A DNA stretch of 64,000 bases from Stutzerimonas stutzeri (GTDB lineage: Bacteria; Pseudomonadota; Gammaproteobacteria; Pseudomonadales; Pseudomonadaceae): the NCBI RefSeq assembly GCF_024448695.1, contig NZ_JAMOHY010000005.1:1-64000 (forward strand), read 5' to 3'. Shown piece after piece: positions 40,095 through 49,668 of the stretch. Under the pieces are notes generated by a model, which made no database searches, was not told where the DNA came from, and worked only from the letters and a program-made list of their open reading frames with translations. Numbering within the stretch: the first letter of the stretch is position 1; each line of letters opens with the position of its first letter. The position numbers and the translations under genes are program-made.

Positions 40095-41447
40095 ATGCCC
40101 CCGATGCTACGCCGCGCCGCCCTGCTGTTTGCCGCCGCCCTGTACCTGCCCCAGGCAGTCGCCGAGGCACAGCCCACGCACGAATTCTTTCTCGACAACG
40201 GCCTCAAGGTGATCGTCCGCGAGGACCATCGCGCCCCCGTAGTGGTTTCCCAGCTCTGGTACAAGGTCGGTTCCAGCTATGAATCTCCCGGCCAGACCGG
40301 GCTGTCACACGCCCTGGAACACATGATGTTCAAGGGCAGCCGGACGCTTTCCGCCGGAGAGGCTTCGCGCATCCTGCGTGAACTCGGCGCGGAGGAAAAC
40401 GCCTTCACCAGCGATGACTACACCGCCTATTACCAGGTACTCGCCCGTGATCGCCTTGCCGTCGCCTTCGAGCTTGAGGCCGACCGCCTGGCCAGCCTCA
40501 AGCTGCCGCCGGACGAAGTTGCCCGCGAAATAGAGGTCATCAAGGAAGAACGCCGGCTGCGCACCGACGACAAGCCCAGCGCCCTGGCTTACGAACGCTT
40601 CAAGGCCATGGCCTACCCTGCCAGCGGCTACCACACCCCGACCATCGGCTGGATGGATGACCTCGATCGCATGACCGTCGAGGACCTGCGCGCCTGGTAC
40701 GAGGCCTGGTACGCCCCCAACAATGCGACCCTGGTGGTGGTGGGTGATGTGACGCTCGATGAAGTGCGCACCCTGGCCGAGCGTTATTTCGGCCCTGTCG
40801 AGAAGCGCCCGATCCCCAGCGCCAAGCGCCCGCTGGAACTGGACGAGCCCGGCGAGCGCCGCCTGACCCTGCACCTCAACACCCAGGTGCCGAGCATGAT
40901 GATGGCCTTCAATACGGCCAGCCTGGCGACCGAGACCGACAACCCCCGGCGAATCCATGCGCTGCGACTGATCACTGCGCTGCTCGACGGCGGCTACAGC
41001 GCACGCCTGCCCCGACAACTGGAGCGCGGCGAGGAACTGGTGAGCAGCGCCTCGGCCTGGTACAACGCCCACGCCCGCGGCGACAGCCTGTTCGTCCTCA
41101 GCGCGGCGCCCAATACGCAAAAGGGCCGCACTCTGGACGAGGTAGAGGCCGGCCTTTGGGCGCAACTGGAGCAACTCAAGCAAACGCCGCCTACACCCGA
41201 GGAACTTGAGCGCGTCCGTGCCCAGGTCATCGCCGGGCTGGTCTACGAGCGTGACTCCATTACCCAGCAGGCCACCACCATTGGCATGCTGGAAACCGTG
41301 GGCCTGTCATGGCGGCTGATGGACGAAGAACTCGCTGCGCTGGAAGCAGTAACGCCGGAAGACATCCAGCAGGCCGCCCGCACTTATTTCACCCGCTCGC
41401 GCCTGAGCGTGGCCCATGTTCTGCCCGAGGAATCTGGCGATGAGTGA
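40095..41447 (+). CDS. M16 zinc protease (catalytic member), secreted
   Basis: 450 residues from ATG 40095 (MPPMLRRAALLFAAALYL); the same frame is open far upstream across ftsY, but this start begins a signal peptide ending at about AVAEA. The inverted zinc motif HALEH is H72/E75/H76, and the family continues with GSRTLSAGEASRILRELGAE and RLRTDDKPS. A periplasmic pitrilysin-like peptidase. It overlaps the next gene, its inactive-looking partner, by eight bases. Confidence 0.93.
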   Translation: MPPMLRRAALLFAAALYLPQAVAEAQPTHEFFLDNGLKVIVREDHRAPVVVSQLWYKVGSSYESPGQTGLSHALEHMMFKGSRTLSAGEASRILRELGAEENAFTSDDYTAYYQVLARDRLAVAFELEADRLASLKLPPDEVAREIEVIKEERRLRTDDKPSALAYERFKAMAYPASGYHTPTIGWMDDLDRMTVEDLRAWYEAWYAPNNATLVVVGDVTLDEVRTLAERYFGPVEKRPIPSAKRPLELDEPGERRLTLHLNTQVPSMMMAFNTASLATETDNPRRIHALRLITALLDGGYSARLPRQLERGEELVSSASAWYNAHARGDSLFVLSAAPNTQKGRTLDEVEAGLWAQLEQLKQTPPTPEELERVRAQVIAGLVYERDSITQQATTIGMLETVGLSWRLMDEELAALEAVTPEDIQQAARTYFTRSRLSVAHVLPEESGDE

Positions 41448-42972
41448 TCGCACCTTTATGCGCAGCAGTCTGCTCAGCCTGCTCCTGCTCGGCACCCTCA
41501 GCCTGGTCGCCTGTGACAGCGAAACCGGCGATGCTGTCGCCACCATCCCGCCCGCGCAGAACGTCGCAACACCGGTCGAATCAGGCCAGGCAATCGCCCG
41601 CGCCGCACAAGGCCAGCCGCGCCTGCAATCGCTGGCCGAACTGGACGACCAGCCGTTGCCGCGCCGCAATCTGGATATTCAGAGCTGGCAGACCGAAGGC
41701 GGCGCCAGGGTATTGTTTGTCGAAGCCCGTGAGTTGCCGATGTTCGACCTGCGCCTGACCTTTGCCGCCGGCAGCAGCCAGGACGACGGCGTGCCGGGAC
41801 TGGCGATGCTGACCAACGCCATGCTCAATGAAGGCATCGCAGGCCGGGACGTCACCGCCATTGCCGAAGGCTTCGAAGATCTGGGGGCGGATTTCGGTAA
41901 CGGCTCCTACCGCGACATGGCCATCGCCAGCCTGCGCAGCCTGAGCGCAGCGGACAAGCGTCAACCGGCACTGGAACTGTTCAGCCAGGTGGTTGGCCAG
42001 CCGAGCTTCCCTGATGATTCGCTGCAACGCATCAAAAACCAGATACTGACCGGCTTCGAGTTCCAGAAGCAGAGCCCCGGCAAGCTGGCCAGCCTGGAGC
42101 TATTCAAGCAGCTTTACCAGGAACACCCTTACGCACACCCCAGCGAGGGCACCCCGGAGTCCATCCCGGCCATCGATATCGCCCAGCTGCGCGACTTTCA
42201 CGCCAGGGCCTACGCTGCCGGCAACGTGGTGATCGCACTGGTCGGCGACCTCAGCCGCGAGGAAGCCGAGGCGATTGCCGCGCAGGTCTCCGCTGCCCTG
42301 CCGCAAGGCGCTGCACTGTCTGCGCCGGCAGCCCCGGCCCTACCGCCAGCAACGCGCGAACACCTCGATCATCCGTCCAACCAGACTCACCTGCTGCTGG
42401 CTCAACTCGGCATCGAACGTGGCCATCCGGACTACGCTGCGCTCTACCTGGGCAACCAGATCCTCGGCGGCGGCGGTTTCGGCACACGACTGATGGAAGA
42501 GGTACGCGAGAAGCGCGGGCTGACTTATGGGGTCTATTCCGGCTTCAGCCCAATGCAGACCAACGGTCCCTTCATGATCAACCTGCAGACCCGTGCCGAC
42601 ATGGCTGAAGGCACGCTGCAACTGGTGCAGCAGCTGGTGAGAGAATTTCTCGAACAAGGCCCGACCGAGGCCGAGCTGGAGCGCAGCAAACGCCAGACTG
42701 CCGGTAGTTTTCCGCTGTCCACGGCGAGCAACGCCGATATCGTCGGCCAGCTGGGCAGCATCGGCTTCTACAACCTGCCGCTGACCTATCTGGAGGACTT
42801 CATGCAACAGGTCCAGACGCTGTCGGTCGAAGACATCAGGACGGCGATGAACAGGCATCTGAATGCGGACGGTTTCGTCATCGTCACGGCAGGCCCTGAG
42901 GTCGAGCAGCAGCCGTTGCCCGCACCCAGCGACAAACCTCTCGAACAACCCAGCGGCGTCCCGGAGCACTGA
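41440..42972 (+). CDS. M16 peptidase-like lipoprotein (non-catalytic partner)
   Basis: 510 residues from ATG 41440 (MSDRTFMRSSLL); a later ATG at 41458 is an alternative. The N-terminus is a lipoprotein signal with lipobox LVAC before DSETG. The zinc motif is absent: the corresponding helix reads MLTNAMLNEG. The C-terminal substrate-binding R/Y motif GTRLMEEVREKRGLTYGVYS is kept. This active/inactive pairing is usual for two-subunit M16B peptidases, which work as heterodimers. It overlaps rsmD by one base. Confidence 0.92.
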   Translation: MSDRTFMRSSLLSLLLLGTLSLVACDSETGDAVATIPPAQNVATPVESGQAIARAAQGQPRLQSLAELDDQPLPRRNLDIQSWQTEGGARVLFVEARELPMFDLRLTFAAGSSQDDGVPGLAMLTNAMLNEGIAGRDVTAIAEGFEDLGADFGNGSYRDMAIASLRSLSAADKRQPALELFSQVVGQPSFPDDSLQRIKNQILTGFEFQKQSPGKLASLELFKQLYQEHPYAHPSEGTPESIPAIDIAQLRDFHARAYAAGNVVIALVGDLSREEAEAIAAQVSAALPQGAALSAPAAPALPPATREHLDHPSNQTHLLLAQLGIERGHPDYAALYLGNQILGGGGFGTRLMEEVREKRGLTYGVYSGFSPMQTNGPFMINLQTRADMAEGTLQLVQQLVREFLEQGPTEAELERSKRQTAGSFPLSTASNADIVGQLGSIGFYNLPLTYLEDFMQQVQTLSVEDIRTAMNRHLNADGFVIVTAGPEVEQQPLPAPSDKPLEQPSGVPEH

Positions 42973-43571
42973 TGGCCAACCCACCCATTCGCCCTTCCGC
43001 CCACGGCGGCCAGGGCCAGCTTCGCATCATCGGGGGCGAATGGCGCAGCCGACGCCTCGACTTCCCCAACGCCGAAGGCCTGCGCCCGACACCGGACCGG
43101 GTACGCGAAACCCTGTTCAACTGGCTCGCGCCCTACATCTCCGGGGCGCGAGTACTGGACGCCTTCACCGGCAGTGGCGCGCTGTACCTGGAAGCCCTGT
43201 CCCGAGGCGCCGGCATGGCACTGGCGCTGGATGTAAATGCCACTGCCATCGCCAGCCTGCGCAAGCATCTGGATACGCTCAAGTGTGGTCAGGGCCAGCT
43301 GCTGCAGAGCGACACCCTGCGCTATCTGGAAACCCAGACACCCACGCCCTTTGACCTGGTATTCCTCGACCCGCCATTCAGCAAGAACCTGCTGCAACCG
43401 GCGTGCGAGCTACTGGAAAGCAAGGGCTGGCTGGCCAACAACGCCTGGATCTATACCGAAAGCGAAGCCGTGCCTTCCAGCCTCGGCCTGCCCGCCAACT
43501 GGCGGCTGCACCGGGAAAAGAAGGCCGGCAACGTCCACTATGCGCTGTGGGAGCGCAGCGGCGAGCAGTAG
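42972..43571 (+). CDS. rsmD: 16S rRNA (guanine966-N2)-methyltransferase
   Basis: 199 residues. RIIGGEWRSRRLDFP and LRPTPDRVRETLFNWLAP are the family start motifs; SAM is bound near VLDAFTGSGALYLEALSRGA and the catalytic DPPF is in LVFLDPPFSKN. Start codon shares a base with the upstream stop. The 177 bp downstream contains no gene. Confidence 0.96.
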   Translation: MANPPIRPSAHGGQGQLRIIGGEWRSRRLDFPNAEGLRPTPDRVRETLFNWLAPYISGARVLDAFTGSGALYLEALSRGAGMALALDVNATAIASLRKHLDTLKCGQGQLLQSDTLRYLETQTPTPFDLVFLDPPFSKNLLQPACELLESKGWLANNAWIYTESEAVPSSLGLPANWRLHREKKAGNVHYALWERSGEQ

Positions 43572-43748
43572 CAGGTCTGGAACCTCTGAGGCGCAACCGC
43601 CCGCCGGGGTAATCACAGGGCAATTCGGTCAGACGATGGGCTCGGCAGGTCAATGCAGTGCTTTTAGCGCCAGCTGGCCGGCAATGGCCTTGGCAGGCTC
43701 ACCTGCAAGCGAGAACAATGCGGATCACGCCTTCACCGGAATGTCAGC

Positions 43749-45179
43749 ATGCCCGCCACTGCCGCCCATCTGGATCAGACGAACTCCGAGTTCGAGCGCC
43801 TGCAGTCGCTGCTCGAACAGCAGCGCCGCGCCTTCCTGGCCGATCCCTATCCGAGCGCGGCAGATCGCGTGCAATGGCTCGACGCCCTGCATCGACTGCT
43901 CGCCAGCAACCAACAGGCGATCATCGAAGCCATCAGCGCAGATTTCGGCAATCGCTCGGCGGACGAAACCCGACTGGCGGAAATCATGCCCAGCCTGCAC
44001 GGCATCGACTACGCCAGACGACGCCTGCGCCGCTGGATGAAGCCTTCGCGGCGCAGCGTTGGGCTGGCCTTTCAGCCCGCCAGCGCGAAGGTGGTGTATC
44101 AGCCACTCGGCGTCATCGGCATCATCGTGCCCTGGAATTACCCGCTCTATCTGGCCATCGGTCCGCTGATCGGCGCACTGGCGGCGGGCAACCGGGTGAT
44201 GCTGAAGATGAGCGAGTCGACCTCGGCCACCGGACTACTGCTGAAGGATTTACTGGCGCAGGTTTTCCCGGAGGATCAGGTAGCCGTGGTGCTTGGTGAG
44301 GCGGACGTGGGCATCGCGTTTTCGCGCCTGCCCTTCGATCACCTGCTGTTCACCGGCAGCACCAGCATCGGGCGGCAGGTGATGCGCGCCGCAGCGGAAA
44401 ACCTCACACCCGTAACTCTTGAGCTGGGCGGCAAGTCACCGGCCATCGTCTCGGCGAACGTGCCGCTGGCCGATGCCGCCGAGCGCATCGCCTTCGGCAA
44501 GACGCTCAACGCCGGCCAGACGTGCGTGGCACCCGACTACGTGCTGGTGCCCAGGACGCGGATCGAAGGCTTCATCGAGGCCTATAGCCAGGTCGTCCGC
44601 CGCTTCTACCCGCAACTTTCAGACAACCCCGACTACACCTCGATCATTAACCCGCGCCAGCAGGCCCGCCTGCAGGATTATCTGGACGATGCCCAGGCCA
44701 GGGGCGCGCGCCTGCTGCCGCTGTTCGAGCAGAGCCAGGACCGGCGCATGCCGCACCATCTGCTGCTGGATGTGAGCGACGAGATGCGGGTGATGCAGGA
44801 CGAGATCTTCGGCCCGCTACTCCCCATCGTGCCCTACGACAACTTGGAGCAGGCGCTGGCCTACGTCAACGCCCGCCCGCGGCCGCTGGCGCTCTACTAT
44901 TTCGGCTACGACAAGGCCGAGCAGCAGACCGTGCTCGAACGCACCCATTCTGGCGGCGTTTGCCTCAACGACACGCTGCTGCACGTGGCCCAGGACGACC
45001 TGCCCTTCGGCGGCGTCGGCCCGTCCGGCATGGGCCACTACCACGGGCACGAAGGCTTTCTGACCTTCAGCAAGGCCAAGGGCGTATTCATCAAGCAGCG
45101 CTTCAATGCCTCACGACTGATCTATCCACCCTATGGCAAGGCGTTGCAGAAGCTGGTCTACAGGCTTTTCATGCGCTAG
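43749..45179 (+). CDS. calB: Coniferyl-aldehyde-dehydrogenase-type NAD(P)-dependent aldehyde dehydrogenase
   Basis: 476 residues. The catalytic cysteine is C259 in NAGQTCVAPDYV and the general base E225 in TLELGGKSP; cofactor contacts lie around GIIVPWNYPLYL and FTGSTSIGRQV. The short C-terminal form with FGGVGPSGMGHYHGHEGF is typical of the CalB branch, which also acts on medium-chain aldehydes. The exact substrate cannot be fixed from sequence. An aldehyde dehydrogenase occupies this place in other Pseudomonas. Confidence 0.85.
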   Translation: MPATAAHLDQTNSEFERLQSLLEQQRRAFLADPYPSAADRVQWLDALHRLLASNQQAIIEAISADFGNRSADETRLAEIMPSLHGIDYARRRLRRWMKPSRRSVGLAFQPASAKVVYQPLGVIGIIVPWNYPLYLAIGPLIGALAAGNRVMLKMSESTSATGLLLKDLLAQVFPEDQVAVVLGEADVGIAFSRLPFDHLLFTGSTSIGRQVMRAAAENLTPVTLELGGKSPAIVSANVPLADAAERIAFGKTLNAGQTCVAPDYVLVPRTRIEGFIEAYSQVVRRFYPQLSDNPDYTSIINPRQQARLQDYLDDAQARGARLLPLFEQSQDRRMPHHLLLDVSDEMRVMQDEIFGPLLPIVPYDNLEQALAYVNARPRPLALYYFGYDKAEQQTVLERTHSGGVCLNDTLLHVAQDDLPFGGVGPSGMGHYHGHEGFLTFSKAKGVFIKQRFNASRLIYPPYGKALQKLVYRLFMR

Positions 45180-45235
45180 GCAAAGCGCCTTCAAACGGCC
45201 CTTGAAGCCCAAATCGGGTCTGCACAAACCGCTCG

Positions 45236-46249
45236 CTAGCCGCCCCCGAGACGCCAGGCATGCGGGAAGCGGGCCTTGAGACCGAGACGGTCGATACGCC
45301 ACGCCTCCGGCAGGTCATCCACCCGTGCCAGCACCCGCAGGCTGCGCTCCGGGGCGCTGAACGGAGGCCGTAACTCGGTCGGCACCTGCGCGGCATTATC
45401 TACAGCCTGAACCACCACTGCCGGGCGCTGGCTGCCATCAGGAAAAATCAAGCTCAGAGGCTGACCGACGGCGGCATTGGCTGCATGGCGCGGGTGCAGA
45501 TAGATCCACACCTGGGCCTCACCCGCGCGCTCCAGACGCAACAGGGGCATGCCGGGGCCAACGTTCTCGCCCGGCGCAACCATGATCTCGCCGACCTTGC
45601 CGTCTGCTTCGGCACGCAATTCGAGCCCCTGCAGGCGACTGTCCAGCCAAGCGAGCTCCAGTTCGCGCTGACGCTGGTCCGGGTCAAGGGTCGGCTGACG
45701 GCGCTGCTCAAGCTGATAGATGTCGCGCAACCGTGCGTCACGCTGATCGGTCGCTGCCAGCAGCTCACCACGAGTGGCCGCACCGGCCTCGTACAGACGC
45801 TGCGTCTGCTCCAGCCGCACCCGTGCGCGCTCAAGCAGAGCCTGCAACAACGCACCCTCGCGCTCCAGCGCCGATCTGTCGTATTCGCTCGGCGCACTCT
45901 TTGCGGCCTCCAGCAGAAAACGCCGCGCCCGCCATTCCGGATTATCCAGCCGGACCAGCACATCACCCGCCAGAACGCGCTGGCCCGGCTGCACCAACAC
46001 CTGCTGCACCTGTGCCCCGTCCCGTGCGCGCAGCTCGCCACCCGGCAGATGCAGCTGTGCGGGGGCTTCGATCAGCCAGAGCGCCAGCATCCAGCGCCCC
46101 AGCAGCCATAACAGCGGACTGACCACCGTCAGCAGGATGAGGTACCAGCGCAGCCGGAAAGCCAGGCGTTTGCCGGGCGCATAAAGCACCTGCAACCCCT
46201 GCTCCTGAGTCGGCTGCTGTTCCTTGGCGCTGGAAAACTTGATCTTCAT
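45236..46249 (-). CDS. HlyD-type membrane-fusion protein of an exopolysaccharide-type operon
   Basis: 337 residues. A cytoplasmic start, a membrane region at about 33-60, a split biotinyl-lipoyl domain (LHLPGGELRARDGAQVQQVLV and LELRAEADGKVGEIMVAPGE), a coiled-coil hairpin (about 115-205) and a beta-barrel end. It would bridge the inner-membrane synthase and the outer-membrane factor encoded 9 bp upstream. It corresponds to the adaptor of the mxdABCD biofilm operon of Shewanella, though I cannot verify the similarity level. Confidence 0.82.
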   Translation of the reverse strand: MKIKFSSAKEQQPTQEQGLQVLYAPGKRLAFRLRWYLILLTVVSPLLWLLGRWMLALWLIEAPAQLHLPGGELRARDGAQVQQVLVQPGQRVLAGDVLVRLDNPEWRARRFLLEAAKSAPSEYDRSALEREGALLQALLERARVRLEQTQRLYEAGAATRGELLAATDQRDARLRDIYQLEQRRQPTLDPDQRQRELELAWLDSRLQGLELRAEADGKVGEIMVAPGENVGPGMPLLRLERAGEAQVWIYLHPRHAANAAVGQPLSLIFPDGSQRPAVVVQAVDNAAQVPTELRPPFSAPERSLRVLARVDDLPEAWRIDRLGLKARFPHAWRLGGG

Positions 46250-46258
46250 GCTCGGTGC

Positions 46259-48340
46259 TCAATGGGGATAAAAGGACCAGTCCTGCCAATCGATGCCGCC
46301 AACGGATACGGCTTGCAAACGCTGCCGCCAGCGCTCGACCTGTGCCTGCAACTGCACATGACCTGTGCCACTCCAGGTTTCCTCTGCAGCCAGTTGCGGT
46401 TCCAGGCTCTGTGCCAGGCGGAACCTCAGCGCCGGCCAGCGCCGGGCGATACCTTCGGCCAGCTCGGCGCTGCGCTCGGGGTTGCGCGTATAGATCATCA
46501 GGCTCACCTGCTGCACGCCCACCTGTTGCAGGTGACAGGGCACGCAGTACTCGCCGGGGCGCCGCGCAACGAACCAGCGATGGTGACTGGACAGCTCCAG
46601 CGGCCAGGGGCTGACGCGCACCACCTGCGCCAGCGTATCCACCCAGTCCTGCAGGCGCTCTCGGGGAACCGGCCAGCCCAGTTGCTCGACTTCCAGATCC
46701 AGATGCAGAGCGTCGAACGGCTGCGTCGCCAGTTCGGTCAATAGATCGAGCAGCCCCTGGCGCGGCCCCGGCAAGAGCCACTGCGGATCACCGAGCAGCA
46801 GTGCCACCTCCAGCCCGAGTTCGTGTGCCTCATTCAGCGTCAATCTGAGCCCTTCGCGCAGTCGCTCGGGCTGGGCAACCTGCGTGGCGCTGACGCCGAG
46901 ATAGATGCGCTGCATGCCGGCCTCGCGCAAGGCACTCAATGCCTGGCGCCGGCTCTTTTCATCGAGCAGCTGCCGGCTGTCCCAGACATAGGCGCCTTGA
47001 CGCCACACCGTCGATTCGACCGACGCCGGCCGTGGCGCATTCGGCAACAGCTCCTGCCAGCCCAGCGTCAGCGGACCGAGCAACGGTGAGCGCTGGTCGC
47101 CGTCAACCAGCAGACGCAGCGCCGCATCCTGCAACCAGAGCGCGTGCCATGCCGCGATCAGCCGCAATCCGGCATAGCCGTGTTCGAGCTCCGCCGTCAG
47201 CGTGCCCAGGAATGCCTGGTCGATCTGGCTGTCACGACGCAAGCGTTGCTCATGCATGGCCAGGGCCGCCGACTCCAGTTGCTGGCGCGATGCCGACAGC
47301 TCTTCGGTGGCCAGCCGCCGTGTCCGCAACGCCTGCGCAAGCCCTTGCGCCAGCTGCTCACGCTCGGCATCCAGCTGCGCCACTGCTGCCTGATAACGCG
47401 CCGCGCCAAGATTGTCACGCGCCTGACCGTAGGCCAGCGGATCAAAGGGCGCCGAGAGGCTGATGCTGGCAACCAGGCCATTTCCCGGTTTGCTGCCGCC
47501 GTTTCGCTCCTCAAAGCTCTGCGCGATGCTGAAATTCGAGTCGACACCGGCATACCAAGGACTGTCCCGGTTCTGTTCAGCCAACTGCAACTGCTCGCGA
47601 CGTTCCAGCAAACGCGGATGCGCTTCCAGAGCCTGCAACCATGCATTGAGGGGCTGTACGGTGTCGGCCAGCATTTCGGCCTGTGCCTGATCCTGCGAGC
47701 CGACAGCCTGGCCGGACAGGGCCTGCAGGCTGTAGCGGGTTTCATCCAGTACCAGCCGAACTTCTGTACAGCGTCGCTGCAAGGCCTGCCAGCGACCATC
47801 CAGCAGTCCGGCTTCGGAGGCCAGCAACCAGCCACCCCGCAAACGCTCCGCCAAATGTTGCCGGGCCTTTTGCGCACCTTCGGCAAGCCCTTCACACCAG
47901 CGTTGCTCCTGCTGTGCACGCCACCAGTCGGCGTAGGCACTGCGCAGCGCCAGACGCTGCTGGGCCTGGTACAGAAGACGCCGTGCAGCCTGCTGCTGAC
48001 GCTCGGCATCCACACTGCGCACCGCTCCCAGCTGTCGGTGCAGGCTGCCCAGCAAGGGGTGACGCAAACCCAGGGCAAGGTCGCGCCCGTAATAGTCGTC
48101 ACGCAGCTCCTCGGTCACCAGTTCGCGGTAACGTCCGACGCCAGCCGAGGCGAACCATTGCCAGCCAGCCTCGGCCTCACGCTGCTGACGAAGCGCATCC
48201 AGCGCGGACATCTCGGCTTCGACGGCACGCAGCGCCGGTGCCGCGACACTGTTGTCGAGCAAGGTCGCCAAGGGCAGCACATCGGCCCGGCAGGTCGCGA
48301 CCAGCCACGACAGTAGGAAAAACGTACAGAAACGCAGCAT
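46259..48340 (-). CDS. TolC-like outer-membrane factor fused to a glycosidase-like domain
   Basis: 693 residues from ATG 48340, which overlaps the upstream stop (ATGA) and has AGAGG before it. A signal peptide (MLRFCTFFLLSWLVATCRA) leads into an outer-membrane efflux domain (about 25-410) with the repeated helical pairs and the beta segments SNFSIAQSFEERNG and LVASISLSAPFDP. From about 440 to the end a separate domain looks like a TIM barrel: YVWDSRQLL, MQRIYLGVSATQV, LGLEVALLLGD, FDALHLDLEVEQLGW (acidic D548/E550/E552), and SLMIYTRNPE. A glycoside hydrolase-type function on the exported polymer is an inference. The fusion is unusual. Confidence 0.75.
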   Translation of the reverse strand: MLRFCTFFLLSWLVATCRADVLPLATLLDNSVAAPALRAVEAEMSALDALRQQREAEAGWQWFASAGVGRYRELVTEELRDDYYGRDLALGLRHPLLGSLHRQLGAVRSVDAERQQQAARRLLYQAQQRLALRSAYADWWRAQQEQRWCEGLAEGAQKARQHLAERLRGGWLLASEAGLLDGRWQALQRRCTEVRLVLDETRYSLQALSGQAVGSQDQAQAEMLADTVQPLNAWLQALEAHPRLLERREQLQLAEQNRDSPWYAGVDSNFSIAQSFEERNGGSKPGNGLVASISLSAPFDPLAYGQARDNLGAARYQAAVAQLDAEREQLAQGLAQALRTRRLATEELSASRQQLESAALAMHEQRLRRDSQIDQAFLGTLTAELEHGYAGLRLIAAWHALWLQDAALRLLVDGDQRSPLLGPLTLGWQELLPNAPRPASVESTVWRQGAYVWDSRQLLDEKSRRQALSALREAGMQRIYLGVSATQVAQPERLREGLRLTLNEAHELGLEVALLLGDPQWLLPGPRQGLLDLLTELATQPFDALHLDLEVEQLGWPVPRERLQDWVDTLAQVVRVSPWPLELSSHHRWFVARRPGEYCVPCHLQQVGVQQVSLMIYTRNPERSAELAEGIARRWPALRFRLAQSLEPQLAAEETWSGTGHVQLQAQVERWRQRLQAVSVGGIDWQDWSFYPH

Positions 48341-49668
48341 CAGAACCTCTTCGCCTTGCGCAACACCCACCAGGGCGCCATTGCCGTTTCCTCATGCCCG
48401 CGCCGGATCAGCTCGTTGAGAATCGCCACGGCGCTCCAGCAACGCATGACGAACATGAACAACGGAAACAGCGGCACCGCCCAGCACAGCCGGAGGTCTT
48501 CCCGAGGCCGCTCGGACACCATCGCCAACAGCGCAAAATAGGCCAGCAGGGTGTTGGCCAGATAGACCAGATAAACCAGCAGTGCCAGCACCAGAAAGGT
48601 CGACAGCGTCAGCGCATACAGCCCGACGAAGAAGTAGCCGAGGATGATGAACGGCAGCACCAGCTGAAAGAAAAACCCGGTCAGCAGCACGACCAGAAAG
48701 TTTGGCCAGCCCAGCAGGCGCGGAGTGAAACTGTGCCGATGCTTGCGCACATAGAGGAAGAACAGGTCGCCATCCCAGCGCAGACGCTGCATGAGAAACT
48801 GGCGGAATGTCACCGGCGCGTCGGTATGCCCGATGGCGCACGGCTCAAAGGGAATACGCAACGGTCTGCGACCGAAGTAGTTCTTGATACGCAGGGTGAG
48901 ATCCAGATCCTCGGCGGTGTGGGTGTCCCAACCACCGATCTTTTCGAGAAAGCTGCGACGAAAGGCCCCGAAAGCACCTGAAACATTGTTCACGACGTTC
49001 CACTCGCTGAGGCCGATCTTGGCCATCTGGATCGACAGCAGATACTCCAGTGCCTGCATGGCCGTGCTCAGCGAAGCCCGCGCGTTGCGCACCCGCAGGC
49101 TGCCGGCGACGGCAGGCACGTCGGGGTCCTGGAAATGCCGGACCACATTGACCAGCATGTCGTTGTCGAACGAGGTATCGCCATCCAGGGCCATGACGAT
49201 CTCGCCAGTGCTGTATGCCAGCCCTGCGTTCAGTGACGAAACCCGACCTCCACGCTGCCATTTGGCTATCGGGCGCAAAAAGCGGCGCGGGTATAGGCGT
49301 GCATCGACACGAAAATCCCGCACGGCCTGCATGGTCGAGTAGTTGAGCGCCGCACCATCGACCACCGGGATCATCTCCACCTCGCCGCGATAGGTTTGCT
49401 CGCACAGGCTGAGTAGCGTGGTCTGCACATCGCGGCCTTCGCTGTAGCAAGTAATGATGCAGGACACGCGCGGCAAGTAGCTGTTGCCTTCGGGCACCAC
49501 GAATGGCTTGCGCACGAACCAGCGCAACACGCCGAACAGGATTACCAGATTGATCGGCACCTCCAGCAGCAGAAATGCCGGAAACAGCATGACCAGCAGG
49601 TAGCCCAGGCCATCAGGCTTGTCGAGTTCGCCGAGGATACCCAGCCACTGCAGCCAGAAGCCTTCCAT
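48340..49668 (-). CDS. Processive GT2 family membrane glycosyltransferase
   Basis: 442 residues. Hydrophobic N-terminal helices (about 20-50), a cytosolic GT-A domain with the metal-binding DGD at 162-164, catalytic TAED at 251-254 and product-binding QRLRW at 294-298, then four or more C-terminal helices (about 318-415). These are hallmarks of processive synthases such as hyaluronan, cellulose or PNAG synthases, in which the enzyme both polymerises and extrudes the chain. The sugar cannot be deduced. It starts directly after the stop of the zinc-ribbon/GGDEF gene (TGAATG), so the two are coupled. Confidence 0.88.
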   Translation of the reverse strand: MEGFWLQWLGILGELDKPDGLGYLLVMLFPAFLLLEVPINLVILFGVLRWFVRKPFVVPEGNSYLPRVSCIITCYSEGRDVQTTLLSLCEQTYRGEVEMIPVVDGAALNYSTMQAVRDFRVDARLYPRRFLRPIAKWQRGGRVSSLNAGLAYSTGEIVMALDGDTSFDNDMLVNVVRHFQDPDVPAVAGSLRVRNARASLSTAMQALEYLLSIQMAKIGLSEWNVVNNVSGAFGAFRRSFLEKIGGWDTHTAEDLDLTLRIKNYFGRRPLRIPFEPCAIGHTDAPVTFRQFLMQRLRWDGDLFFLYVRKHRHSFTPRLLGWPNFLVVLLTGFFFQLVLPFIILGYFFVGLYALTLSTFLVLALLVYLVYLANTLLAYFALLAMVSERPREDLRLCWAVPLFPLFMFVMRCWSAVAILNELIRRGHEETAMAPWWVLRKAKRF

